A stretch of 64,000 nucleotides of DNA from Victivallis sp. Marseille-Q1083. GTDB taxonomy: Bacteria > Verrucomicrobiota > Lentisphaeria > Victivallales > Victivallaceae. The DNA lies in the NCBI RefSeq assembly GCF_903645315.1, contig NZ_CAHJXL010000001.1, forward strand, positions 1,912,001-1,976,000, given 5' to 3'. A model generated the notes under the pieces. It searched no databases and had not been told where the DNA came from. It saw only the letters and a program-made list of their open reading frames with translations. Shown piece by piece: positions 7,712-16,520 of this stretch (positions are counted from its first letter, which is position 1; every line of letters starts with the position of its first letter). The position numbers and the translations under genes are program-made.

Positions 7712-10700
7712 ATGAATTGGCAGGAAAAAGTTCAATTTTTTTTGAATCGTGGTCCTTATGATGGGATTCCGGGCGGAGTTGATCCCAATACCTTATCGCT
7801 GATCGTCTTGCGGACTGTTTTGAACGCCGGGCCGCGGGCGCTGGTGGTCACGCCGGATGCCGAACTGGCCGGCCGCCTGAGCGGCGAGTTGGCGCTGTTG
7901 GTCGAGCAGTTGAAATTGCCCTTTCAGGCCGGCCTGCTGCCGGAGCAGCTGGCCGGCCGGCTCTATTCGCCGGCGGTGGATCTGGAACGTTCCGCCATCC
8001 TGCATCAGGTTTTGCACGGCGACTTCCGGCTGCTGGTTGCTTCGGTCCAGGCGGTGCTGGCGCCGGTGGTCAAGCCGGCGGTGCTGCAGGAGAGTGAATT
8101 CGTGCTGCATCCGGGGATGTACATCAAGTTCAACGATCTGCTGGAGCGATTGCTCAAACTGGACTATGACGACGAATACGAAGTGAACACCACCGCCGAA
8201 TTCGCCCGGCGCGGCGGCATCATCGACGTCTATTCGCCGGCGCACGAATTCCCGGTGCGGCTGGAATTCTGGGGCGATCAACTGGAGTCGATCCGGCAGT
8301 TTTCGCCGAAGACCCAGCGGACGACCGGGCTGGTGTCGGAGTATCAGATCATCGGCCGCGGCCAAATGGACAACCGTTTCGGCGAGCCGGGAACTTTTTT
8401 CGATTACCTGCGCTGCGCCGAAGCGGATTTGCTGCTTGCCTTCCCGGAGGAGTGCCGCCGTCACCTGGCGCAGTTCGGCAGTGCGGACGCCGCCGAATTG
8501 CTGGAACGGGAACTTGCCGGACTGCCGGCGGAGAAAAAATTTCTGCTGTCGGATGCGGCGGAGAGCGCGGAATTGCCGACTGTTTCCGCCGAATGTTATC
8601 CGGCGGTCGCCCACCTGACCAAACTTTTGCCGGAGGAGACGCTGCCGGGCGGCATGGAACTGCTCCGGCAGCAGATTGCCGGTCAGATCAGGCAATATCT
8701 CGACTGCAATTACCAGGTGGCGCTGCTGGCGCCGGACGACAGCGGCCTGCAGCATATCCGGAACTGGTGCGAAGTCTACGGAATTCCGGTTGCGGCGGTT
8801 GAAATCGCCGTCGGCCGCCTGCCGGGCGGCTGGCTGTTGCCGGCGGACGAGCTGGTGCTGCTGACCGAACGGGAACTGTTCGCCAGCAATTTTCTCAATC
8901 ACAAGGGCGGCGTTCCCGTCCCGTTGCGGCCGCTGCAGAATAACGATGCTGAAGATGCGGTGATCGCCGAGCTGGACGAGGGGGATTACGCCGTGCATCT
9001 TTCGCATGGCATCGGCATCTTTCGCGGCATCCGGGAAATCGATACCCGCGGGGTGGTCCGGGAAGTGATGGTGCTGGAATATGCCGACAACGCGATTCTC
9101 TATGTGCCGTTGTATCAGGCCGGCCAGGTGAGCCGTTACGTCGGCGCGGCCGGCAAAGTGGCGCTGCACCGGCTGGGCGGCCGGAAATGGACGCAGGATA
9201 AGCAGGGGACGCTGCGGGCGGTGCGGGATTACGCCGCGGATCTGTTGCGGCTGCAGGCGGTGCGCAGCGCCTCGGAAGGCCTGCCGCTGCCGCCGGAAGG
9301 GCTGGAACAGCAGATTTTTGAAAACAGTTTCTCGTTTCAGGAGACGCCGGACCAGTTGCGGGCGATCAGTGAAATCAAGCACGACCTGGCCGGTGATCAC
9401 CCGATGGACCGGCTGCTGTGCGGCGATGTCGGCTACGGCAAGACGGAAGTGGCGATGCGGGCGGCGTTCCGGATGGTGCAGGCCGGCTATCAGGTGGCGA
9501 TCCTGGCGCCGACGACGGTGCTGGCCCAGCAGCATTATTACAGTTTCACGGCGCGATTTGCCGAATATCCGTTCAACATCGACATGCTGTCGCGTTTCCG
9601 CTCCAGCCGGGAACAGCTCGAAATCGTCCGGAAGCTGGCCGACGGCCGGATCGATATCGTCATCGGCACCCACCGGCTTTGCCAGAACGACGTCAAATTC
9701 AAAAATCTCGGCTTGATCATCGTCGATGAAGAGCAGCGCTTCGGTGTGGCGCACAAGGAACACATCCGGCAGCAGCGGGCGGCGCTGCACGTATTGACGA
9801 TGTCGGCGACGCCGATTCCGCGGACGCTGTACCTGGCGATGGCCGGAGCCCGCGATTTGAGCACGATCATGACCGCGCCGGTGGCCCGGCTGCCGATCAA
9901 GACGATCATCAGCCAGCATGACGAAGCGGTGATCGTCGAGGCCATCCGCAATGAACTGGCCCGCAAGGGACAGGTGTATTATCTGCACAACCGGGTCTAT
10001 TCGATCAGCAATGTAGCCGAAAAGCTGCGCCGGCTGATGCCGGAGGTGCGGTTTGCGGTGGCGCACGGCCAGATGGAGGAAGGGGAACTGGAACTGATCA
10101 TGGCCGATTTCCTGGCCGGCGTCATCGATGTGCTGATTTCGACGACGATCATCGAGTCCGGCTTGGATGTGCCCAATGCCAATACGATCATCATCGAACG
10201 GGCTGACCGTTTCGGCCTGGCGGAGCTTTATCAACTGCGCGGCCGGGTGGGGCGCTGGAGCAACCAGGCGTATGCCTATCTGCTGTTGCCGCCGCAGGAG
10301 GCGATTACCTCCGACGGCCGGAAACGGATTGCCGCCATCCGGCGTTACACGCATCTGGGCGCCGGGTTCCAACTGGCGTTGCGGGATCTGGAGATCCGCG
10401 GAGCCGGCAATATCCTGGGCGCGGAGCAGAGCGGCCATATCAACGCGGTCGGCTTCGAGTTGTACTGTCAGTTGCTGCGCAACGAAGTGGCGGCGCTGAA
10501 AGGGGAGAAGGTGGAATTCCTGCCGGATGTCGAGCTGGCGATCGATTTCATCCGCTTTGCCCACCGGGCGCCGGAACGTTATCTGGCGGTCGGCATCTCG
10601 CCGGAGTTTATCCCGAGCGAGCGGCTGCGGGTCGACGTTTACCGCAAGTTGAGCGTACTGTCCGGCGAGGAACAATTGGAGGCGTTCAGCGAAGAGCTGT

Positions 10701-10948
10701 CCGACCGGTTCGGCCGGCTGCCGCGCGAAGTGAAGGATTTGCTGACGGTGACCAGAATCCGGATTCTGGCGGCGCGGGCCGGGTTCGTATTGGTCAATGT
10801 CGTGGATGGCAAAGTGACTTTGCAGAACGCCCAGGGCAGTGTTTACCGCCATAACAATTTGCTGCCGGTGATCAATCCGGCGCTGCCGCCGGCGGCCCAA
10901 CTGCTCAAATTGCTGGATATTCTGCAGCGGATTGTCTGGCACGGCTGA
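7712..10948 (+). CDS. mfd: Transcription-repair coupling factor Mfd
   Basis: Mfd is a DNA translocase that removes RNA polymerase stalled at lesions and recruits UvrA. The 1,078-residue protein is somewhat shorter than the E. coli enzyme (1,148). The UvrB-like N-terminal module includes RRGGIIDVYSP. The RNA polymerase-interacting module has LSHGIGIFRGI and DNAILYVPLYQ. The RecG-like helicase core has Walker A GDVGYGKTEVAMRA, DEEQRFGV, MSATPIPRTLYLAMAG, STTIIESGLDVPNANTI and QLRGRVGR. A C-terminal TRCF domain completes it. The start ATG follows AGTCCGAAGAC, without a strong ribosome binding site. It is divergent from the sigma factor gene. Confidence 0.98.
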   Translation: MNWQEKVQFFLNRGPYDGIPGGVDPNTLSLIVLRTVLNAGPRALVVTPDAELAGRLSGELALLVEQLKLPFQAGLLPEQLAGRLYSPAVDLERSAILHQVLHGDFRLLVASVQAVLAPVVKPAVLQESEFVLHPGMYIKFNDLLERLLKLDYDDEYEVNTTAEFARRGGIIDVYSPAHEFPVRLEFWGDQLESIRQFSPKTQRTTGLVSEYQIIGRGQMDNRFGEPGTFFDYLRCAEADLLLAFPEECRRHLAQFGSADAAELLERELAGLPAEKKFLLSDAAESAELPTVSAECYPAVAHLTKLLPEETLPGGMELLRQQIAGQIRQYLDCNYQVALLAPDDSGLQHIRNWCEVYGIPVAAVEIAVGRLPGGWLLPADELVLLTERELFASNFLNHKGGVPVPLRPLQNNDAEDAVIAELDEGDYAVHLSHGIGIFRGIREIDTRGVVREVMVLEYADNAILYVPLYQAGQVSRYVGAAGKVALHRLGGRKWTQDKQGTLRAVRDYAADLLRLQAVRSASEGLPLPPEGLEQQIFENSFSFQETPDQLRAISEIKHDLAGDHPMDRLLCGDVGYGKTEVAMRAAFRMVQAGYQVAILAPTTVLAQQHYYSFTARFAEYPFNIDMLSRFRSSREQLEIVRKLADGRIDIVIGTHRLCQNDVKFKNLGLIIVDEEQRFGVAHKEHIRQQRAALHVLTMSATPIPRTLYLAMAGARDLSTIMTAPVARLPIKTIISQHDEAVIVEAIRNELARKGQVYYLHNRVYSISNVAEKLRRLMPEVRFAVAHGQMEEGELELIMADFLAGVIDVLISTTIIESGLDVPNANTIIIERADRFGLAELYQLRGRVGRWSNQAYAYLLLPPQEAITSDGRKRIAAIRRYTHLGAGFQLALRDLEIRGAGNILGAEQSGHINAVGFELYCQLLRNEVAALKGEKVEFLPDVELAIDFIRFAHRAPERYLAVGISPEFIPSERLRVDVYRKLSVLSGEEQLEAFSEELSDRFGRLPREVKDLLTVTRIRILAARAGFVLVNVVDGKVTLQNAQGSVYRHNNLLPVINPALPPAAQLLKLLDILQRIVWHG

Positions 10949-11018
10949 AAAGCCGGGGACGGGTGGCGGCCGATGATGAGCGGGATTTTTTTTCAAAAAA
11001 ATTTCCGGCCGCGGCGGA

Positions 11019-11047
11019 TTGAAAGTGGCGGCGCATTCTGGTATAGT
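11019..11047 (+). promoter_or_regulatory. putative sigma-70 promoter for the SIS-domain gene
   Basis: TTGAAA (11019-11024) and TATAGT (11042-11047) are separated by 17 bases and precede the ATG at 11115 by about 70 bases. Confidence 0.6.
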
Positions 11048-11114
11048 TTGTAACTGCCGGAAAATTCCGGCAGGAAAGTCGATACCGGAAGAAGACAAAT
11101 AAGGATTTTCTATC

Positions 11115-12875
11115 ATGAGTCAAACCGCCCGCGAGATGGCCGAACAGTTCCTGAACGGGGAGAAACAGTTCCATCTCGGTATGCTGCCGACGGAGCAATC
11201 CAATCCGAAAACCCGTAATCTGGACCGCATTTTCGCTGCCGATCCGGCCCGGGGAATTCAAACCTTGCTCGCTGTCGATTTCGATATCGTGCCGATGGCG
11301 AAACGCGTGTTCCGGAGCCGGGAATACCGGCAGTTGGTCGATGATGGTTTGCGGACGTTGCGGAATGGCGGCCGGCTGGGATTTTCCGGCTGCGGCGCCA
11401 CCGGCCGGCTCAGCATCCTGCTGGAATCGATGTGGCGGCAATTCTTCATCGGCCTGCGCCGGGAGCATCCGGAATTGGCCGCGAAGTGCGGCGCCTGGGA
11501 GGATCAGGTATTCAGCATCATGACCGGCGGCGATTTCGCGTTGGTCAAATCGGTTGAAAGTTTCGAGGATTACAGCATATTCGGCCGCCGGCAGGCGGCT
11601 GACCTGGCGATTTCCGGCCGGGATATGCTGGTCGCCATCACCGAGGGCGGCGAAACCAGTTCGGTGCTCGGCACTGCGGCGGAAGCCGCCGACCGGGGAG
11701 CCAAAGTCTATCTGCTGTTCAACAACCCGGCCGAGGTATTGTGCCGTTATATCGAACGCTCCCGGCAGGCGATCGAGGACGAGCGGATCACCGTGCTGGA
11801 TTTGTTCTGCGGTCCGATGGGCATTGCCGGTTCGACCCGGATGCAGGCGACCACGTCCGAGCAGCTGATTGCCGGCTTTGCGCTGGAGGAGATCATCCTG
11901 GCGCTGCTGGGGGAAAAATTGTCCGCCGCGGAATTGGCCGCGCTCGGTTTCGACGCCTATGAGCCGGCGGCAGCCTTCGAAGCGATGGTGCGGCAGATTT
12001 CCGGCGACGGCAATGCTGCCGAGCTGGCCGGATATCTGAAATTCGAAGCGGATATTTATGCGAAACACGGTCTGGTCACTTATTATGCCGCCGGCCATCT
12101 GCTGGACATCTTCACCGATACGACGGAACGCTCGCCGACCTTCATGCTGCCGCCGTTCCGGAAATACGATGAAACGCGGCAGGTTCCCTCCTGGGCGTTC
12201 GTCAAGGACCCGCGCTTTTCGACCCGGGAAGCCTGGTTGCGGGTATTGGGCCGTCCGCCGCGCTGCCTGGAGTGGCGCGCCGACGATTACCGGGCGATGC
12301 AGGCGCCCGAAGCTCTGGCGGCCAACCCGCCGGCGATCGGCCGGGCGGAATTGTACAAATTTCTGATCGGCAATGAACCGGATGACTGCCGTTACGAACG
12401 GACGCCGAATGTCGCGGTCCGCTTCAATGCCGGCAGTGAATGCGGGCAATTGCAGGAGTTCTTGACCGCTTTCGAGCGGGAAGCGGCGCATTATCAGCAG
12501 ACGAAGGCGCTCTGGGTCGGGGAACCGCCCGATGCCGCCGGCGCCGACTTTCGAATCGCCTGCCGTTCTCCGCGTTCTCCGCTTCATTTGATTGAGCGGC
12601 TGGCGGTAAAACTGGTGTTGAACACGATGTCGACCGGCACGATGGTCATGCTCGGCCGGGTCAGCGGCAACTGGATGAGCTATGTTCAGGTTTCGAACAA
12701 GAAACTGCGCGACCGCGGCATCCGGCTGGTGGCGGAACTCTGCGGCGTCGATTATCCGACTGCCTGTTATGCACTGCACGAGACGATCGAGGAATTCGGC
12801 CGGACCGATTTCAGCAACCGGGAAATGCCGTCGCCGGTCCAGTACACCATTGAGAAGTTGGGCCGCCGGAGCTGA
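11115..12875 (+). CDS. MurQ/GCKR-like SIS-domain protein
   Basis: The 586-residue soluble protein resembles N-acetylmuramic acid 6-phosphate etherase (MurQ) in its first half. It has TEQSNPKTRNLDRI near residue 20, GRLGFSGCGATGRLSILLES near residue 90 (the sugar phosphate loop), MTGGDFALVKSVESFED near residue 135, and VAITEGGETSSVLGTA near residue 175. It is about twice the length of MurQ (about 300 residues) and close to the length of animal glucokinase regulatory protein (GCKR), which carries two SIS domains. Substrate binding is therefore likely, but etherase activity is not shown. A muropeptide recycling role is one option; a sugar phosphate-sensing role is another. It has its own promoter and a 10-bp hairpin after the stop. 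Confidence 0.8.
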   Translation: MSQTAREMAEQFLNGEKQFHLGMLPTEQSNPKTRNLDRIFAADPARGIQTLLAVDFDIVPMAKRVFRSREYRQLVDDGLRTLRNGGRLGFSGCGATGRLSILLESMWRQFFIGLRREHPELAAKCGAWEDQVFSIMTGGDFALVKSVESFEDYSIFGRRQAADLAISGRDMLVAITEGGETSSVLGTAAEAADRGAKVYLLFNNPAEVLCRYIERSRQAIEDERITVLDLFCGPMGIAGSTRMQATTSEQLIAGFALEEIILALLGEKLSAAELAALGFDAYEPAAAFEAMVRQISGDGNAAELAGYLKFEADIYAKHGLVTYYAAGHLLDIFTDTTERSPTFMLPPFRKYDETRQVPSWAFVKDPRFSTREAWLRVLGRPPRCLEWRADDYRAMQAPEALAANPPAIGRAELYKFLIGNEPDDCRYERTPNVAVRFNAGSECGQLQEFLTAFEREAAHYQQTKALWVGEPPDAAGADFRIACRSPRSPLHLIERLAVKLVLNTMSTGTMVMLGRVSGNWMSYVQVSNKKLRDRGIRLVAELCGVDYPTACYALHETIEEFGRTDFSNREMPSPVQYTIEKLGRRS

Positions 12876-12898
12876 GCATAAATCCCCTGAAAAGTATT

Positions 12899-12926
12899 CG
12901 CCCCGCGGCGGACAGGCCGCGGGGCG
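12899..12926. terminator. GC-rich hairpin after the SIS-domain gene
   Basis: Perfect 10-bp stem (CGCCCCGCGG with its complement) and an 8-base loop. No T-run follows, so it may act as an mRNA 3' end structure rather than a classical terminator. Confidence 0.55.
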
Positions 12927-12949
12927 ACGGTTGCTCCGGTTCGGCGGCC

Positions 12950-12969
12950 GGAAAATCGTTCGATTTTCC
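12950..12969. terminator. Hairpin downstream of the CE7 esterase gene
   Basis: Nine-base arms GGAAAATCG and CGATTTTCC flank a 2-base loop, between the convergent SIS and esterase genes. There is no T-run, so the terminator role is tentative. Confidence 0.4.
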
Positions 12970-13009
12970 GTCGGCTTCGCTTAAACCGGTTCTGTCGGTG
13001 AAAGTTTTT

Positions 13010-14296
13010 TTATTCCGTCATTTTCTGGTGGTTGTCGCGCAGGAAATCGAGCATTTCCCGGATTGCCTCATCGGCGGCCGCCCGCCATTCGTGCGCCATG
13101 TCCGGCACGTCGATCATCTGTTTGTGCCGGGACGGAATGTTGTTATAGGCGGCGTAAACCGAACTCGGCGGGCAGACCGGATCGATCCAGCCGACCAGTA
13201 CGACCACCGGATTTTGAATCCGTCTGGCGAAATTGGCCGCATCGACGTAACTGACGGCCTGCAGCACCGCCTGTTTCTCCTCTTCCGGCGCGCCCTGCGC
13301 CACCCGCGGCCAGCCGGAGGCACGTCCGGCCAGATAGCCGCCGTGGTCGCAGAGGGCGGGGACGTTGGCGACCGTGTACTTGGTGTCCGGATTCATGCCG
13401 CTTAAGATCAACGCCGAAGCGCCGCCCTGGCTGCTGCCGAAGATCCCGAGGTTTTCACCGTCATATTGCGGCAGGTGGCGGACATAATCGATCGCCCGGT
13501 TGATGCCGAGATAAGCGTCGCGGAAAAAGAATTTTTTCCGGTCGGTTTGGCCGATCGCCGGATAATTCCGGTGCTCATAAGTCGCGTCATGGCGCTGCTG
13601 GTTGGCGTCGCGGTCCGGCAATGCCTCGTATTCGTGGACGTTCATGAACAGGGTGATGATGCCGGGATAACGGAACGTCGGGCTGAAATTGGCCGGGCCG
13701 GCCCCCGGCACGGACACCACCGCCGGGAAGGTGCCTTCCGCTTTGGGGATGTTCAGGAACCCATAGATGCGCTTGCCGCCGACATTGGCAAAGCTGACTT
13801 GATAGGCGTTGAATTCCCCGTCGGAGAATTCCGGCAGCGGTTCAATCCGGGCATCGACCGGTATTTGCTGCAGTTCGGCCAGGCTCTCCTGCCAGAACTG
13901 ATTGAAATCGGGCGGCATCGGATAACCCTGCTTGATTTTTTCCGGTTCGACGGCGGCTGCGGCTGCCGCCCGGGCGACTTCCTTGCCGTCCACGGTCAAA
14001 ACCGCATCGCAGCGCAGAAAACCCGGCTGGGTCAACCTGGCGCTGAGGGTTGCCGGTTCGACTGCCAGCTCGTAGTTGCCGGTTTCCAGCCGGTCCAGAT
14101 CGTCGTTGGTGACGGTCAGGGCAATGCTGCCGGCGCGCAGCGGCGCGCCGTCCGCGGTGGCTTGCGCCTGGAAGGTGGTCAGTTGGCCGCAGCGCAATCT
14201 GGGCTGGTCCGGTTCGACCGTCAATTGGTATTGGACATCGGCCGTCAGCACGATGCCGCAACAAAGAAGGAAAACAATCAGAAAACTACGCAACAT
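13010..14296 (-). CDS. Secreted acetylxylan esterase-like protein (carbohydrate esterase family 7)
   Basis: The 428-residue product begins with a signal peptide (hydrophobic residues 4-19). An N-terminal Ig-like stretch of about 100 residues is followed by an alpha/beta hydrolase of the CE7/AXE1 type. The nucleophile is in GSSQGG (about S289), the acid in VGWIDPVCPP (about D372) and the base in DMAHEW (about H402). CE7 enzymes remove acetyl groups from xylan, xylo-oligosaccharides or cephalosporin C. The fold start (PPDFNQFWQESLAEL) is typical of the family. It is the last of three same-strand genes with a CBM9-like protein and a periplasmic binding protein, which suggests a secreted glycan-handling set. 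Confidence 0.88.
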   Translation of the reverse strand: MLRSFLIVFLLCCGIVLTADVQYQLTVEPDQPRLRCGQLTTFQAQATADGAPLRAGSIALTVTNDDLDRLETGNYELAVEPATLSARLTQPGFLRCDAVLTVDGKEVARAAAAAAVEPEKIKQGYPMPPDFNQFWQESLAELQQIPVDARIEPLPEFSDGEFNAYQVSFANVGGKRIYGFLNIPKAEGTFPAVVSVPGAGPANFSPTFRYPGIITLFMNVHEYEALPDRDANQQRHDATYEHRNYPAIGQTDRKKFFFRDAYLGINRAIDYVRHLPQYDGENLGIFGSSQGGASALILSGMNPDTKYTVANVPALCDHGGYLAGRASGWPRVAQGAPEEEKQAVLQAVSYVDAANFARRIQNPVVVLVGWIDPVCPPSSVYAAYNNIPSRHKQMIDVPDMAHEWRAAADEAIREMLDFLRDNHQKMTE

Positions 14297-14347
14297 TTTT
14301 TCATCCTCAATTGCTTGTTGGGAAAAACGATCGGATAATCCTTCGGG

Positions 14348-15013
14348 TCAATCGAACACCACCGGCGCGAATGACTCCGGCGCGTGAAAGTTGAGCTCTT
14401 CGACCAATTGCCAACTCGCCCAGTGCGGATGGCTGGTCTGGTCGCCGCATTTGAAGAGGTTGGCCCGCCAGGTCTGGTTGTGGACCGGCCGGGTGATGCC
14501 GACCCGGCCGGCAATCAGCGAGAAGGGAATGAAGAAGCCGAGACGCCAGGTAACCGGTTCGGCGAGTTCCGGCTCGACGCGGTCGGGCAGGGTATGGAAT
14601 ACCTTGACTTTCGCTCCCTCTTCGGCGGTCAGAGCGGAATAGTCGGCAAAGCCGGAACTGGTGCGTCTGGCATCGCGGACGTGGTAGATCAGGTATTGGC
14701 CGTTGCCGCTGAATTCAAAGTTGAAATATCCCTGGCTGCCGGGCGGTTCGATGAAAAGTTCGACGCAACTGTCCTGGCAGACGCTGTCCTGGAAATGGTC
14801 GGCCACACAGCGGACAAAACGGTCCTGCACCTGAAACAAGCCGTAGAGGCCGAAATCGTCGTGCTGCAGCTTGCAGCGGACGACCGGCCGGTGATCGCTG
14901 CTTTCGGGACGGAAATATTCGATTTTAATCGGTTCGACATCGGCCCAGCACGGACTGTCCCAGCCGGCGGAGAGTTCAACGATGTTGCGGGCGTTGCGAA
15001 TGTGGTAGCTCAT
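14348..15013 (-). CDS. Carbohydrate-binding family 9-like protein
   Basis: This 221-residue protein resembles the CBM9-like domain found in many PVC and Bacteroidota proteins. It has an early W (DSPCWADVEPI), the KLQHDDFGLYGLFQVQD strand pair, and the central DSVCQDSCVELFIEP segment followed by YFNFEFSGNG. The C-terminus carries WRANLFKCGD. No signal peptide is visible, so it may be cytoplasmic or the true start may differ. CBM9-like domains bind reducing ends of sugars in xylanases; stand-alone proteins of this kind are usually uncharacterised. It sits 51 bases upstream of the CE7 esterase gene on the same strand, which supports a link to carbohydrate use. Confidence 0.75.
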   Translation of the reverse strand: MSYHIRNARNIVELSAGWDSPCWADVEPIKIEYFRPESSDHRPVVRCKLQHDDFGLYGLFQVQDRFVRCVADHFQDSVCQDSCVELFIEPPGSQGYFNFEFSGNGQYLIYHVRDARRTSSGFADYSALTAEEGAKVKVFHTLPDRVEPELAEPVTWRLGFFIPFSLIAGRVGITRPVHNQTWRANLFKCGDQTSHPHWASWQLVEELNFHAPESFAPVVFD

Positions 15014-15066
15014 GGCGGTACAAGACTCCTTTATCTTTGGCGCTGAAAGACACGTTGCTTCAGCGG

Positions 15067-16266
15067 TTATTCATTGAGGTGCGGGACGGTGACCAGCTCA
15101 TCCAGAACTGCTTCCGGTTTGCCGTCGGCGTCGACGATTTTTTTGATGATGACGCCGGCGGCGGCGTTGCCGTCCGGCAGCATCGAAATCCGGCCGGTCA
15201 ACGCGTCGAAGTTGCGGATGCCCAGAAACGCTTCCAGCAGGCTTTCCCGGTCGGCCTTGCCGTCCAGCACACTGCCGACCAGACTCATCACGTCGAATCC
15301 CAGCGCCTCGCAGTTGCTCGGGACCCGCCCGGTCCGGTCGAACATGGCGGCATTGAAAAAGTTCAGCTGCGGACTGAATTTGAGCTGGGAACTGAACATG
15401 GCGGCATGGTAGAGCGGGCCGTCGGCCGCATGGGTCAGATTGTTCAGAAATTCCGGCTCATCCCAGCCGTCGGCGCCGAAGATGGTGCCGGTAAAGCCCT
15501 GTTCACGGGCCTGGTTGACGATTTGCGCCGCATCCTCCGGATAAACCGGGGCGAAAATGGCTTCCGGCTTGGCGGCGATCGCTTCCCGCATGACGTTGCT
15601 GTAGCCTTCGCCGTCGCGAAAACCGACCGTTTTGACCACGGTGCCGCCCTTGAGGGTGAAGAAACGACTGAACAGCCGGGCGAGCATCCGGCTGTAAGTG
15701 CCGTCGTCGTCCAGATCGAGCAAGACGGCGACGGTCCGGATGTTGCGTTTGTGCAGCGTATAGTCGGCCAGCGCTTCCGCCTGGTCGCGGTCGGAGAAGC
15801 AACTGCGCATCATGTAGCGGCTCCGCTCGGTCAAATCCTCGCCGGAAGCGCTCGGCGTCACCACCGGCAGTTTCAGCGCGTTGGCCTGGCTTCTCATGCT
15901 CAATGCCGTATCGGTCGTGTAACCGCCGATGACCAGCAGGACGCCTTCCCGGTCCAGAGCCTGCATTCCGCTGATCGCCTGGACGGACCGGCTGCCGTCG
16001 TCCTCGACGAACAGCCGGATCGGCTTGGCCAGAAACGGCTCCTGGCCGTTGAGCTGGTCTTTGGCCAGTTCGATTCCCTGCAGGATCCGCTGCCCGTAGG
16101 CGGCATTTTCCCCGGACAACGGCAGCAGTACGCCGATTTTGTAAACATCGGTTTGCTCGTCCTGCGGTTCGGAGCTCAGACAGCCGCCAAGCCCGGCGGC
16201 GCAACAAATTCCGAGCGCAGCGGCCCAGTGGCGGCAGCGCCGGCGGAAAGAATGCAATCGTTTCAT
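15067..16266 (-). CDS. Leu/Ile/Val-binding type periplasmic lipoprotein
   Basis: The 399-residue product has a basic N-terminus, a hydrophobic stretch and a lipobox (GLGGC), so it is predicted to be a lipoprotein. The mature part is a periplasmic binding fold type I of the LivJ class. It starts with YKIGVLLPLSGENAAYGQ, has LFVEDDGSRS and VIGGYTTDTALSMRSQANALK, then the second lobe with VAVLLDLDDDGTYSRML and IFGADGWDEPEF. No ABC permease or ATPase lies next to it, so it may supply a distant transporter, or act as a sensor, or resemble the LpoA-like penicillin-binding protein activators that share this fold. Ligand unknown. It is divergent from aspS and heads the CBM9-CE7 group. Confidence 0.8.
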   Translation of the reverse strand: MKRLHSFRRRCRHWAAALGICCAAGLGGCLSSEPQDEQTDVYKIGVLLPLSGENAAYGQRILQGIELAKDQLNGQEPFLAKPIRLFVEDDGSRSVQAISGMQALDREGVLLVIGGYTTDTALSMRSQANALKLPVVTPSASGEDLTERSRYMMRSCFSDRDQAEALADYTLHKRNIRTVAVLLDLDDDGTYSRMLARLFSRFFTLKGGTVVKTVGFRDGEGYSNVMREAIAAKPEAIFAPVYPEDAAQIVNQAREQGFTGTIFGADGWDEPEFLNNLTHAADGPLYHAAMFSSQLKFSPQLNFFNAAMFDRTGRVPSNCEALGFDVMSLVGSVLDGKADRESLLEAFLGIRNFDALTGRISMLPDGNAAAGVIIKKIVDADGKPEAVLDELVTVPHLNE

Positions 16267-16395
16267 ATTTCGGTAATCCCCCTGTTTTCAGTTCCGGTTT
16301 CGATAAAATAATGCCGGAAACGGGACAATGCCAGACTGCCAACGCTTTTATATTAAAAAAAACGGCGGAAGACGTTAATATGCGTCCCCGGCCGA

Positions 16396-16424
16396 TTGCA
16401 AAGCGCCGACTGGGGTGCTAAATT
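16396..16424 (+). promoter_or_regulatory. putative sigma-70 promoter for aspS
   Basis: TTGCAA (16396-16401) and TAAATT (16419-16424) with a 17-base spacer, about 95 bases before the aspS start. Confidence 0.45.
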
Positions 16425-16520
16425 ACTGAAATTTTGCAGTTTCCGTAGAAATCGGGCGGGGCTTTCGTTTTGTAACTGCCCGGCGGACGGTGCAGAAAAT
16501 CTGGAACAGTTGAGAAAAAA

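Noticed and set aside
7793-11116. 1,107-codon open frame on the strand opposite mfd
   Set aside because: It is a shadow caused by GC-rich codon use; the translation is rich in Arg, Gln, His and Pro without motifs, and mfd is certain.
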